From contig CALCHN010000042.1 of assembly GCA_937901255.1 (NCBI GenBank), forward strand, positions 124,001 to 188,000: 64,000 nt of DNA, in the 5' to 3' direction. Position 1 is the stretch's first letter. Each line of letters starts with the position of its first letter. This stretch comes from an uncultured Flavobacteriales bacterium. Lineage in GTDB: Bacteria > Bacteroidota > Bacteroidia > Flavobacteriales_E > Vicingaceae. The notes beneath the pieces are model-generated. The model had not been told where the DNA came from. It did not search any database and saw only the letters and a program-made list of their open reading frames with translations. Below are positions 24,504 to 33,473 of this stretch, piece after piece. Both the position numbers and the translations under genes were made by a program.

Positions 24504-25580
24504 TTAGAAAAACCTCACACTCGTTTTTTTAGTACCAAAAGGATTAGGGGAGACATATCGGATACTTAATTCATAACCACCTCTCCCATTACTAGCAGTT
24601 GATAAACCAGAAAGGTTAACATCATAACTTATAGCAAAAGCAAAAGAGCCTGTTTCTATTAAAAAAGAAGGAATAAAAGCATCACCAAAACGATAGTGCA
24701 TACCTAAACTCAATGCTGCTCCATTAGAGAATTTAGAGTATTTTGATTTTTCTTTCAAATTATACCTGAAATAAGAACCTAATACCAGATCGGTAGCTTT
24801 TTGCTGATAAGCAATAAAACCAGAAGGCTGTATAGCCATATTTGTACCACCAACACCAAAAGAAGTATTAGTATGCAACACGTACCTAAAGTTGAGGTTA
24901 TCAGTTTTTTCATTCAAAAATGAGAACTCAGGACTAGCTACATGATGAATAGCTGCTCCTACATTGACTTTGGTGCCATCAAACCCATTATCACTAATTA
25001 CTTTTGAAGACATCCCTTTACTAGCGTAATAATAACTCATTCCTACAGCAAAATCAGGTTGAAAAAAGGAAGTATTGGCAAAACTTTCACCCGAAGAAAA
25101 ATTATCATTATGTCCTGTTCCATCAAACTGACTTTGGAAGCGTAATTTTGTTTCATCTAAACTACTTTGTATAAAACCACCTTGCAAACCTGCCGAAAGA
25201 TGACTTTCTTGATTAAGTTTGATATGATAAGCTAGTGATATATTCAGCGTAGTTAATCCTAAATTAATATCTCCGGCTTTATCAGAATAAACAGCTAATC
25301 CTAAGCCAAAGAAATTATCTTTTTTTTGTTGTTTATTGAAATGTGTATCATAAGAAAAACCGTATGTCTTAAAAGGCGTAGCTACACTATTCCATTGATT
25401 ACGATAGTTAATAAGAACTCTTTGATCATTACCTTTTCCTGCTTGAGAAGGATCTAATAGCATAGGAGTCATTGTAAACTGAGAAAAGTGTATGTCTTGA
25501 GCTGCACAGTTAAATGTGAAAAATATAAAGTAGAAAGTTATTGCCACTACTAGTAATGTTATTTTTGCTCTTGTTTTCAT
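24504..25580 (-). CDS. PorP/SprF-family T9SS-associated outer-membrane protein
   Basis: 358 residues from ATG 25580 (MKTRAKITLL), chosen over 25601 because it gives a normal signal peptide (residues 1-29). The mature N-terminus AQDIHFSQFTMTPMLLDP is the diagnostic PorP/SprF start. It is followed by beta-barrel strands ending in aromatic residues and a final Phe. These proteins sit in the outer membrane and pair with individual type IX secretion substrates of the type B class, tethering them on the surface. The upstream neighbour (25623-28793) is such a type B substrate, 42 bp away on the same strand, so the two form a substrate-anchor pair. Confidence 0.92.
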   Translation of the reverse strand: MKTRAKITLLVVAITFYFIFFTFNCAAQDIHFSQFTMTPMLLDPSQAGKGNDQRVLINYRNQWNSVATPFKTYGFSYDTHFNKQQKKDNFFGLGLAVYSDKAGDINLGLTTLNISLAYHIKLNQESHLSAGLQGGFIQSSLDETKLRFQSQFDGTGHNDNFSSGESFANTSFFQPDFAVGMSYYYASKGMSSKVISDNGFDGTKVNVGAAIHHVASPEFSFLNEKTDNLNFRYVLHTNTSFGVGGTNMAIQPSGFIAYQQKATDLVLGSYFRYNLKEKSKYSKFSNGAALSLGMHYRFGDAFIPSFLIETGSFAFAISYDVNLSGLSTASNGRGGYELSIRYVSPNPFGTKKTSVRFF

Positions 25581-25622
25581 AGTCTTAGGTTTTTGTCCCA
25601 TTCATATTAAAGCCTTTAATTA

Positions 25623-28600
25623 TTACCTAATCAAATTCACGTTTCCACTTTCAGTAACCGTTTTTCCATTTAAAAAAGTAGTTTCTAGCACATACACAAA
25701 AACTGCTGTGTTTTGTTTTTTTCCTTTATAAGTCCCATCCCATATATCATTTACATCGTTAATTTCAAACACTTTATTTCCCCATCGGTTGTAAATTTTT
25801 ACAGATAGACTTTCCACCCCTTTAGCGTTTACAAAAAACACATCATTGTTGCCATCTCCATTAGGTGTAAATGCATTAGGTACATATACAAAAAAATCGC
25901 AATCAATAGCAGTTTCATCTATAAATGTTTGTGCAGTATCTGAACATCCATTTGCATCTGTTATTATAAGATGATAAGTTCCAGAAGGTAAGTTGTTTAT
26001 AATAGAATCATTGCTTCCTATATTCCAAATATAGGAAATAGGTGGATTAGCGGAAATCACATTAGCAGCGACACTTCCTATGCTTTCTCCACAATTATCA
26101 TCTGCTTTAACTAGTGTAATTTGAGGGGTAGGATTAATCGTTAAATTAGTAATTACTGTATCACAAGCATTCAAAATATCTGTAAATATCCCTGTGGTGG
26201 TATAGGTGTTTGTCCCTACGGTTACACTAAACCCTTCACATTCTACAAAATTTTGAGTAGTAGAACTAGATGTGAGAATAGTAAGATTAGTTGTAATGAT
26301 ACTATCACAACCTACTAATGTAGCTAAGGTATCTGTAAAAACTCCTGTGGTGTTATAAACATTACTTCCTACTGTTACGCTAAATCCTTGGCATTCTGTA
26401 AAGTTTTGGGTAAAAAAAGCAGCAGGGCTGACAGTGAGATTAGTGGTAACAATACTATCGCACCCGCTTACTGCTGCATTTTGTAGGGTATCTATAAATG
26501 TTCCTGTTGAAGTATAAGCATTACCATTGACTATTATACTATCTCCCTGACAGATGACAGCGTTTTGTGTAAATGTTGCAATTGAGTTTACAGTTAAATT
26601 AGTAATAACGATGCTATCACAACCGTTAGCTGCTCCATTGAATATAGTATCTATAAATGTTCCTGTTGTAGTATAAATATTACTGTTGACTTCTACACTA
26701 TCGTCTGAACAGATAGTAGGGTTTTGTGTAAATGTTGCAGCTGAATTAATAGTTAAATTTAGCGTAACGATACTATCACACCCATTTGCGGCTATAAGAG
26801 TATCTTTAGGCATGTTGGTACTTGCTGAATAGGTAATCCCATCTATCCAAGTGAGACTATCACAGGTTGTTCGTATATCTATACCTGTAGATGAATTGTT
26901 AATGGTTAGATTTAATGTAACGATACTATCACACCCATTAGCAGCTACAAGCGTATCTGTAGGTGTATTGGTACTTGTTGTATAGGTAATACCATTTATC
27001 CATGTCAAGCTATCACAAGCGATTTGTATGTCTGTACTTGTAGCTATTGGATTTACAGTTAAATTAGTGGTAATAATACTATCACATCCATTCGCAGCTC
27101 CATTAAATATAGTATCATTGAATGTTCCTGTTGTATTGTAAACATTACCATTAATTACTATACTATCGTTTGAACAAATGGTAGGGCTTTGGGTAAAAAA
27201 TCTTGGGCAACAAGATGTTATTTCTATAGATTGACTTAAAGTATCGGGGCATCCGTTATTAGTTGTAATTACCAATGTAACCGTATAATTTCCTATAGAA
27301 GAATATATATGTGAAGGATTTTGTAGATTGGAAGTATTTCCATCTCCAAAATTCCAATTCCAAGTTGTTGCAGAACCAAATGAACCTCCTGAAAATTGTA
27401 TATTATCTCCGATACATGCTGAGTCTGGAGCAAGACTATTTATGGAAATATTTCGAAGCGAAACTCCAGCAGCATAAGCATAAGATTCAGCACCTCCTAA
27501 TCCAGTTATGTAAGCAAGAAAACCACAACCATTGCTTGCTAATGTGTGTGTTCCTGTATCTATAGGCATGTTCATATAAGAATAAAACGGGTTTGCGGCA
27601 ATTACTGAAAAATTAGCTCCCATATTATTTCCATCAAGAAAAATAGTATTAACATCAGCTGTGCGTGTAATAACTTGTACGTAGTTGGAGTCTATTTGAA
27701 AATTTGAAGACGCATAGAAAGTAATAGTATCTAAATACATTTGTTCGTTAGCATTTATAATTACCATTGCAGGGTCGCTCATTCTCTGAGCACTACTTGG
27801 GGATGCAACTGGATTAGCTACACAGTTTCCACATTTCAGATATCTTGCTACTGAAATGGGTAAATTAGCAGAAATAGAAGAAGGATTTATGATGCTTTGT
27901 TCATAAAACTGACCTGCATTTAGTGTGGCTACTTGTGTACCGTTAATATTAATGATTGTCCCATTCTGAGAAGCCATAATTCTGCATATATCATCATTTA
28001 ATAGTGGAGTAGGTATAAAAATATAATCTTTACCCCATGTTGAAACTGGAAATAATTGTTCATATATAGGGTCTTTAGTACCAGAACCTGGAGGAGATGG
28101 TACGGCAGGAAATTTTCCTCCGCCTATCACAGAAAATTTATCTGTAGAATTCAATGCTCTTACTCTGCTTCCTGTTAAATCACCTACTCTACTCTGAACC
28201 TGATAGATTTGGTTTGGGTTTATGGTAACATTGAAAGGTACATTTGCTAAATTTCCACCAATAGTATTAGCTGTAGGAGTAATTTCTACGGTTACAGGTA
28301 CACCTGAACCTATTATTAAAAATTCGGAGGGAAAAGTGCCGCTAGGATTATAGCTTGAAACATAATAATCACTTCCTAAAGTAGTAACTGGCAAAATAAG
28401 TGAAGCTTCGCTTCTATGTAGGTGGTATGTGTGAGCATAAACAGCTACATCATCATTTGTAGTAATATGAATGGCTTTATTTTCTAATGTTTCAGAAGTT
28501 ATTACTCTGACCATAGCAGGTGGTAAAGTAATACTGGTAATTATACCGGGAGAAACAGAAAAGTTTTGAGAAAATGTCTGACCAGGAATTGAAATGTTTC

Positions 28601-28793
28601 CAGTAGTGTTTACAAGAGAGGAAATATAAACTACATAAGAAGCTCCTGTAGTTAGACTTGTATCATATACCTCTGTAAAACCAAACCAAAAATCAGTGCC
28701 AAAATTAGTAATTTGAGCATGACTATGATTTATTTTAATTAACAAGAGAATTAATATACATGTCTTTATTAGAAGTCTTTTTAAATGTTTCAT
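25623..28793 (-). CDS. T9SS type B sorting-domain surface protein with IgGFc-binding-like N-terminus and PKD domain
   Basis: 1056 residues. A signal peptide (1-26) is followed by an IgGFc-binding-like N-terminal region (GTDFWFGFTEVYDTS, about residues 30-430). A PKD domain (about 455-525) carries WNWNFGDGNTSNLQNPSHIY. Then come about eight repeats of roughly 45-55 residues with the pattern CxxDSIxVxGxxYxxTGxFxDTL...GCDSIxTxNLTV, and a C-terminal gliding-motility type B sorting domain (VPNAFTPNGDGNNDVFFVNA ... IYNRWGNKVFE ... NLIR). It should be secreted across the outer membrane by T9SS and held at the surface by the adjacent PorP/SprF protein. An adhesin role is inferred. The same cysteine-containing repeats occur in the 32274 and 35003 proteins. 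Confidence 0.9.
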   Translation of the reverse strand: MKHLKRLLIKTCILILLLIKINHSHAQITNFGTDFWFGFTEVYDTSLTTGASYVVYISSLVNTTGNISIPGQTFSQNFSVSPGIITSITLPPAMVRVITSETLENKAIHITTNDDVAVYAHTYHLHRSEASLILPVTTLGSDYYVSSYNPSGTFPSEFLIIGSGVPVTVEITPTANTIGGNLANVPFNVTINPNQIYQVQSRVGDLTGSRVRALNSTDKFSVIGGGKFPAVPSPPGSGTKDPIYEQLFPVSTWGKDYIFIPTPLLNDDICRIMASQNGTIININGTQVATLNAGQFYEQSIINPSSISANLPISVARYLKCGNCVANPVASPSSAQRMSDPAMVIINANEQMYLDTITFYASSNFQIDSNYVQVITRTADVNTIFLDGNNMGANFSVIAANPFYSYMNMPIDTGTHTLASNGCGFLAYITGLGGAESYAYAAGVSLRNISINSLAPDSACIGDNIQFSGGSFGSATTWNWNFGDGNTSNLQNPSHIYSSIGNYTVTLVITTNNGCPDTLSQSIEITSCCPRFFTQSPTICSNDSIVINGNVYNTTGTFNDTIFNGAANGCDSIITTNLTVNPIATSTDIQIACDSLTWINGITYTTSTNTPTDTLVAANGCDSIVTLNLTINNSSTGIDIRTTCDSLTWIDGITYSASTNMPKDTLIAANGCDSIVTLNLTINSAATFTQNPTICSDDSVEVNSNIYTTTGTFIDTIFNGAANGCDSIVITNLTVNSIATFTQNAVICQGDSIIVNGNAYTSTGTFIDTLQNAAVSGCDSIVTTNLTVSPAAFFTQNFTECQGFSVTVGSNVYNTTGVFTDTLATLVGCDSIITTNLTILTSSSTTQNFVECEGFSVTVGTNTYTTTGIFTDILNACDTVITNLTINPTPQITLVKADDNCGESIGSVAANVISANPPISYIWNIGSNDSIINNLPSGTYHLIITDANGCSDTAQTFIDETAIDCDFFVYVPNAFTPNGDGNNDVFFVNAKGVESLSVKIYNRWGNKVFEINDVNDIWDGTYKGKKQNTAVFVYVLETTFLNGKTVTESGNVNLIR

Positions 28794-28804
28794 GTGTTTT
28801 ATTT

Positions 28805-29503
28805 TTAATAACCTAAAATAAAATTTACAATTTCTTTAGCGTGTAACTCTGTAGAATTATACAGATTGAGTTCAATATCTTGTTGGGTAATTAATAATGG
28901 GAATTCGGTGCAACCTAAAATAATTCCATCTAATTTTTCTTTTTCAGCTAATTCTTTAATTACCTGAAGTGTATATAATTTTGATTTTTTATAAAATTTA
29001 CCTTGTGTTAGTTCATCTGTTACAATGCGATGTAATTTTTCTATTTGGTCATCATTAGGTACTTTTACTTCTATGGCGTAATTGTTTTTTAAATATGCTG
29101 TAATAAAATTTTCATTCATTGTAAACTTTGTACCTATAAGCCCGAGTTTAGTATGATTTCTTCTTTTAGTTTCTACCCCAACACCATCAGCAATATGAAT
29201 AAAAGGAACGGTTAATTGAGTGCTTACTTTTTCGTAAACTTTGTGTGGTGTGTTTGCACAAAATGCCAAAGCATTAACATTGGTAGCAATTAGTTTTTTC
29301 CCCACGGATACATATATCTCTGTTATTTTTTCCCAATCATTTTGTTGTTGTAAGTCATGAATTTCTTGTTGGTTTAAATTATAAATGGTTAAAGGAGGAT
29401 TTACTTTTCCTCCCTTAACCTGATTAATGGTTGCATTTATATATTTATAATACTCAATAGTAGAACGCCATGATGTTCCGCCTATTAATCCAACCACTTT
29501 CAT
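28805..29503 (-). CDS. Aspartate/glutamate racemase family protein
   Basis: 232 residues beginning MKVVGLIGGTSWRSTIEYY, the RacD-type start. The two catalytic cysteines of the two-base racemase mechanism are visible in NALAFCANTPHKVYEK (about residue 82) and GIILGCTEFPLLI (about residue 196). It would interconvert L- and D-aspartate or a related amino acid. It lies 11 bp downstream (minus strand order: upstream) of the large type B surface protein, so they may share a transcript, though their roles are unrelated. Confidence 0.9.
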   Translation of the reverse strand: MKVVGLIGGTSWRSTIEYYKYINATINQVKGGKVNPPLTIYNLNQQEIHDLQQQNDWEKITEIYVSVGKKLIATNVNALAFCANTPHKVYEKVSTQLTVPFIHIADGVGVETKRRNHTKLGLIGTKFTMNENFITAYLKNNYAIEVKVPNDDQIEKLHRIVTDELTQGKFYKKSKLYTLQVIKELAEKEKLDGIILGCTEFPLLITQQDIELNLYNSTELHAKEIVNFILGY

Positions 29504-29529
29504 TTATTTGTAATTAAAATGTTTTTATA

Positions 29530-29568
29530 AAAACTGTTTGTGAGACAATAATGCTCACAAACAGTTTT
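29530..29568 (-). terminator. Strong hairpin terminator
   Basis: A perfect 15-bp stem AAAACTGTTTGTGAG / CTCACAAACAGTTTT with a 9-nt loop and flanking A/T tracts. It is placed just after the stop of the 29578-30594 gene on the minus strand and separates the exported-protein block from the racemase gene. Confidence 0.8.
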
Positions 29569-29577
29569 GAAAATAAA

Positions 29578-30594
29578 TTAGAATACACGAATAGCACGAA
29601 CATAACGAAGAGCGGTATTTGTCTTTCCTATAACACTGATACTGCCTTCTACCATATCAAAATATAATGCTTGAGTTGCACTAACTTCAGTACTACTCCA
29701 ATAGTTTCTATTTCCTGACAATTCTAATAAGGTATATGCACCAGCTTCAAGTCCTTTATTAGCATACATACGATATTTCCATAAAATAGAAAGTTCATCA
29801 ATAGACGGTAAGTACCAATTCGTAAATCCACCAGTTGTTAATGTGTCAACATATGCTTGTATAGGGCTATTAGTCATTAATGCGGTATTGGTTTTTCCAT
29901 CCCAACTAAAAATTGCTCCAGTTGCTGAACTTGGTGATTGCCAGAGCATGCCAGAAGCCTCGTTAGGGTTCACAATCAAACCATGTTGTTGTCCATCACT
30001 ACCAATATAAATGTAAAATACAATACCACCTAAGGTGTCTTGCCCAAGATAAAATTTGTTTGAACCATTACCTGTTGTACTTATCGTGTCATTAACAATG
30101 CTGATACCATTACCAGCGGTTAATTTATTTTGTTTGTTGTTCCAGTTAGTTGTGTCGCTTGCAGTTACAATAATTCCTCCGCTAATAGAATCAGCAGTTT
30201 TTGCATGTAACGCATAAGGAACACTTAATAGTTGACTTGTGCCAGTAATGGTATAGTTGGTTCCGCCTGTTGGGTCTGTTTCTGTTTTTATAAAATATGG
30301 CCCATTTCCCCAATCAATTGTAGTGAAATCTCCACTTATAATTGTTCCACTACCTATTTCTAAACTTACCAACCCATTAGCATTTGATGTTGGTGTTTGA
30401 CTTTCTACATAAACAGCTGTTCCGCTTGAGGAACCCTGTAATATACTAATTTGCATACCAACCGCAGTAGATGTAACCAAATTATTACTTCCATCACGAA
30501 CAACAGCTTGATAGCTCATTTTTTCTGGTGATTGAGCGAACACACTTGCAGTTATAACTAATGCTGCACAAATTGTAATTATTTTTTTACTCAT
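29578..30594 (-). CDS. Exported Lcl/DUF1566-domain protein, paralogue A
   Basis: 338 residues from ATG 30594 (MSKKIITICAAL), chosen because it gives a proper signal peptide (to VFAQ). Residues about 20-140 form a beta-rich domain (MSYQAVVRDGSNNLVTSTAV) common at the start of Bacteroidota surface proteins. The C-terminal ~150 residues match the Lcl C-terminal/DUF1566 pattern: GGIVFYIYIGSDGQQHGLIV, WYLPSIDELSILWKYR, NYWSSTE and YVRAIRVF. The N-terminal two thirds are nearly identical to the next gene upstream (30681-31697), whereas the C-terminal domain diverges. There is no recognisable sorting domain. It ends at a strong terminator. Confidence 0.82.
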   Translation of the reverse strand: MSKKIITICAALVITASVFAQSPEKMSYQAVVRDGSNNLVTSTAVGMQISILQGSSSGTAVYVESQTPTSNANGLVSLEIGSGTIISGDFTTIDWGNGPYFIKTETDPTGGTNYTITGTSQLLSVPYALHAKTADSISGGIIVTASDTTNWNNKQNKLTAGNGISIVNDTISTTGNGSNKFYLGQDTLGGIVFYIYIGSDGQQHGLIVNPNEASGMLWQSPSSATGAIFSWDGKTNTALMTNSPIQAYVDTLTTGGFTNWYLPSIDELSILWKYRMYANKGLEAGAYTLLELSGNRNYWSSTEVSATQALYFDMVEGSISVIGKTNTALRYVRAIRVF

Positions 30595-30680
30595 TTTTAT
30601 AAATTTTAAATTAATGTATTCGTGAGACTTCGTGTTCATGATTTTTTTAGTTTTTGATGATAAAGAGTTTTGAAAATAAA

Positions 30681-31697
30681 TTAGAACGCACGAATGGCAC
30701 GAACATAACCACCAATGGTGCTTATCTTTGATTTAGTATCAGTAATAGCTTCACTAAAATCAAAATAAAATGCTTGACTTGCATTATTTTCAGTACTACT
30801 CCAATAGTGTCTATTAGTTCCTGACGATTCTAATAAGGTATATGAACCAGCATTAAGTCCTCTATTAGCATGCATACGATTTTGCCATAAAATAGAAAGT
30901 TCATCAATAGCAGGCAGGTACCAATCAGTAAAACCACCTGTTGATAATCCCTGAACATAAGTTTGTGCAGGGCTGTTAGTCATTAGTGCAGTATTGGTTT
31001 TCCCGTCCCAGCTAGATGTCCCAATTAGCGCTGTTGGTGATTGCCATCTAACTCCAGAAGTATCGTTAGGGTTCACAATCAAACCATGTTGTTGTCCGTC
31101 ACTACCAACATAAATGTGAAATACAATACCACCTAAGGTGTCTTGCCCAAGATAAAATTTGTTTGATGAACCATTACCTGTTGTACTTATGGTGTCATTA
31201 ACAATGCTAATGCCATTACCTGCGGTTAATTTATTTTGTTTGTTGTTCCAGTTAGTTGTGTCGCTTGCAGTTACAATAATTCCTCCGCTAATAGAATCAG
31301 CAGTTTTTGCATGTAACGCATAAGGAACACTTAATAGTTGACTTGTGCCAGTAATGGTATAGTTGGTTCCGCCTGTTGGGTCTGTTTCTGTTTTTATAAA
31401 ATATGGCCCATTTCCCCAATCAATTGTAGTGAAATCTCCACTTATAATTGTTCCACTACCTATTTCTAAACTTACCAACCCATTAGCATTTGATGTTGGT
31501 GTTTGACTTTCTACATAAACAGCTGTTCCGCTTGAGGAACCCTGTAATATACTAATTTGCATACCAACCGCAGTAGATGTAACCAAATTATTACTTCCAT
31601 CACGAACAACAGCTTGATAGCTCATTTTTTCAGGTGATTGAGCGAACACACTTGCAGTCATAAATAATGCTGCACAAATTGTAATTATTTTTTTCAT
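30681..31697 (-). CDS. Exported Lcl/DUF1566-domain protein, paralogue B
   Basis: 338 residues, with a signal peptide ending SVFAQ. Residues about 1-200 are almost identical to paralogue A, including at the DNA level (roughly 30117-30520 against 31227-31627). The C-terminal Lcl-like domain carries TDWYLPAIDELSILWQNRMH and HYWSSTENNASQAFYFDF, with several substitutions. A short shared sequence after both stop codons (GTTTTGAAAATAAATTAGAA) shows the tandem duplication included the 3' flank. The gene is 7 bp from the small type A protein upstream, so a three-gene transcript ending at the 29530 terminator is likely. Function unknown. Confidence 0.82.
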   Translation of the reverse strand: MKKIITICAALFMTASVFAQSPEKMSYQAVVRDGSNNLVTSTAVGMQISILQGSSSGTAVYVESQTPTSNANGLVSLEIGSGTIISGDFTTIDWGNGPYFIKTETDPTGGTNYTITGTSQLLSVPYALHAKTADSISGGIIVTASDTTNWNNKQNKLTAGNGISIVNDTISTTGNGSSNKFYLGQDTLGGIVFHIYVGSDGQQHGLIVNPNDTSGVRWQSPTALIGTSSWDGKTNTALMTNSPAQTYVQGLSTGGFTDWYLPAIDELSILWQNRMHANRGLNAGSYTLLESSGTNRHYWSSTENNASQAFYFDFSEAITDTKSKISTIGGYVRAIRAF

Positions 31698-31703
31698 GAT
31701 TTT

Positions 31704-32192
31704 TTAGTTTTTGATGATTTTAAATGATTGAACTTTTTTGTTTTCTAGATTAATGAGATGAACAAAATAAGTAGCAGGTGGAAAGCTATCCATATTTACT
31801 TTTGTTTGCGAGGCTACAATTTGTTCATGATTTAATAATTTACCTTGCATGTCATAAAGCTGATAGGATAGTTTTTCACTATTATAATCACTTACTTGTA
31901 GGGTTAGATTATTTGTAGTTGGGTTTGGATAGATAGTGATTGAAATGTCTAGTAATAGATCATTAGTCCCAACAATGAAAAATTCGTATGGTTGTTGAAC
32001 ACCTTGATTTTCACCACCAGAAGTACTGGTATTGGTTACATAATCTATTTGTCCCACACTATAAGCGACTGTTCCTCCACTGCCTGTGGCATCACCACCA
32101 GAGGCATTGACTGACTCTTGGGCTTGTGCCAAGCTTGTCCATAGCAATCCTGCAGTAAGTAATGCTATGGGGATTGATTTGTTTTTTATCAT
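31704..32192 (-). CDS. Small secreted protein with T9SS type A sorting domain
   Basis: 162 residues: signal peptide (to AQAQ, residue 24), a short Gly/Ser/Thr-rich middle (GGDATGSGGTVAYSVGQIDY), and a C-terminal Por-type sorting domain with ITIYPNPTTNNLTLQV, LYDMQGKLL and ending FKIIKN. The IYPNPxxxxL motif is the mark of T9SS type A cargo, which is cleaved and attached to anionic lipopolysaccharide. The mature region is so small that the protein is mostly sorting signal. Proteins of this layout are common in Bacteroidota and usually unnamed. It is co-directional with the two Lcl-like paralogues. Confidence 0.88.
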   Translation of the reverse strand: MIKNKSIPIALLTAGLLWTSLAQAQESVNASGGDATGSGGTVAYSVGQIDYVTNTSTSGGENQGVQQPYEFFIVGTNDLLLDISITIYPNPTTNNLTLQVSDYNSEKLSYQLYDMQGKLLNHEQIVASQTKVNMDSFPPATYFVHLINLENKKVQSFKIIKN

Positions 32193-32273
32193 AGTTATTT
32201 ATTTTTAATTTATCCCTACTCTGTTTAAAGGCTTTTCGGGTTTCGCCTAATTTAAATATATTAGCATCATTCT

Positions 32274-33473
32274 TTAAAGAATAGTAAAAGTTCCTTTGTA
32301 AATGGTATTTCCTATTTCAACTATGTAGAAATAAGTTCCTTGAGGAACCAATTCTCCTGATTTTGTTTTAGTATCCCATACTTCTGTGGATTTGCTTTCG
32401 TAAAGTAGCTGTCCCCAACGATTAAATATTTTGTAACTTGAACATTCTTCTAATTCTGTAGCAAGAGGTAAGGTAAAATAATCGTTTTTACCATCATTAT
32501 TAGGAGTTACAACATTAGGAATGATTAAATCCAGCTCTTTAATTACCAAGTTATCATTAAAGCTATTAGAACAAATATTATTATCAACAGTTAAAACCAC
32601 GTTGTAACTTTCTGATGTAAGATATAAATGAGTTGGATGTATATCAGTTGAACTAAGACCATCCCCAAAATCCCAGAGATAATTGTTTCCCGCACTAGAT
32701 TTATTAACAAACTCTACTTCTGTTCCTTCACAACTAAAAGAGATATTTTCAACCTCAAAATCTGCAATAGGAATTGAAGTTATCGTTAAAGTAGTTTGAA
32801 TAATACTGTCACAGCCGTTTTGTGAAGCTAAAGTATCGGTATATATTCCCGAGGAACTTTGGTAATTACCACCAACAAAAATGCTATCCCCTTGACAAAT
32901 AACTACCGTTACTGTATCGAAAAAATTACTGTTATAAACCAATGAAGAGGCTATTATACTATCGCAATTAGAAATGGATACCAATGTATCATAAAAGACA
33001 CCAGCAGTTGTTTGCCAAGCTCCACCAATAAAGACACTATCACCTTGACAAGCATTTACAATTATGTTGCTAGTTACGTTTGGATTAACAATAAGATTAG
33101 TAGTAACAATACTATCGCAACCGAGAATATTGGTTAGCGTATCTACAAAAGAACCAGATGTATAGTATGAATTTGACCCAACCATTATGCTATCACCCTG
33201 ACAGATTGTTATATTTTGAGTACTAGTTGAAGTTGGGTTTACCGTAACAACGATTGTTGTATCATCAGTATCCACCCCATCACCTACTTGCAATGTTATG
33301 TTAAATGTACCCGAGGAATTAAAAGTAACCGTATGTGCTCCTTGTGTGTTTGCTGTAGCAGGTGTACCACCATTAAAAGTCCAGTTCCAAGAAGTAATAG
33401 TTCCTACACTATTATCTGTAAAAGTAATACTATCTCCTTCACATATTGTTGTTGTTGATGGTATGAAAGATGC
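32274..33473. repeat. 1.2-kb duplicated block, copy 1
   Basis: Encodes the C-terminal ~400 residues of the 32274-34979 protein and appears base-for-base identical to 35003-36202 (offset 2729 bp) on reading through it. Identity begins at the stop codon and breaks off sharply after GATGC at 33473. This points to very recent duplication or gene conversion. Confidence 0.85.
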
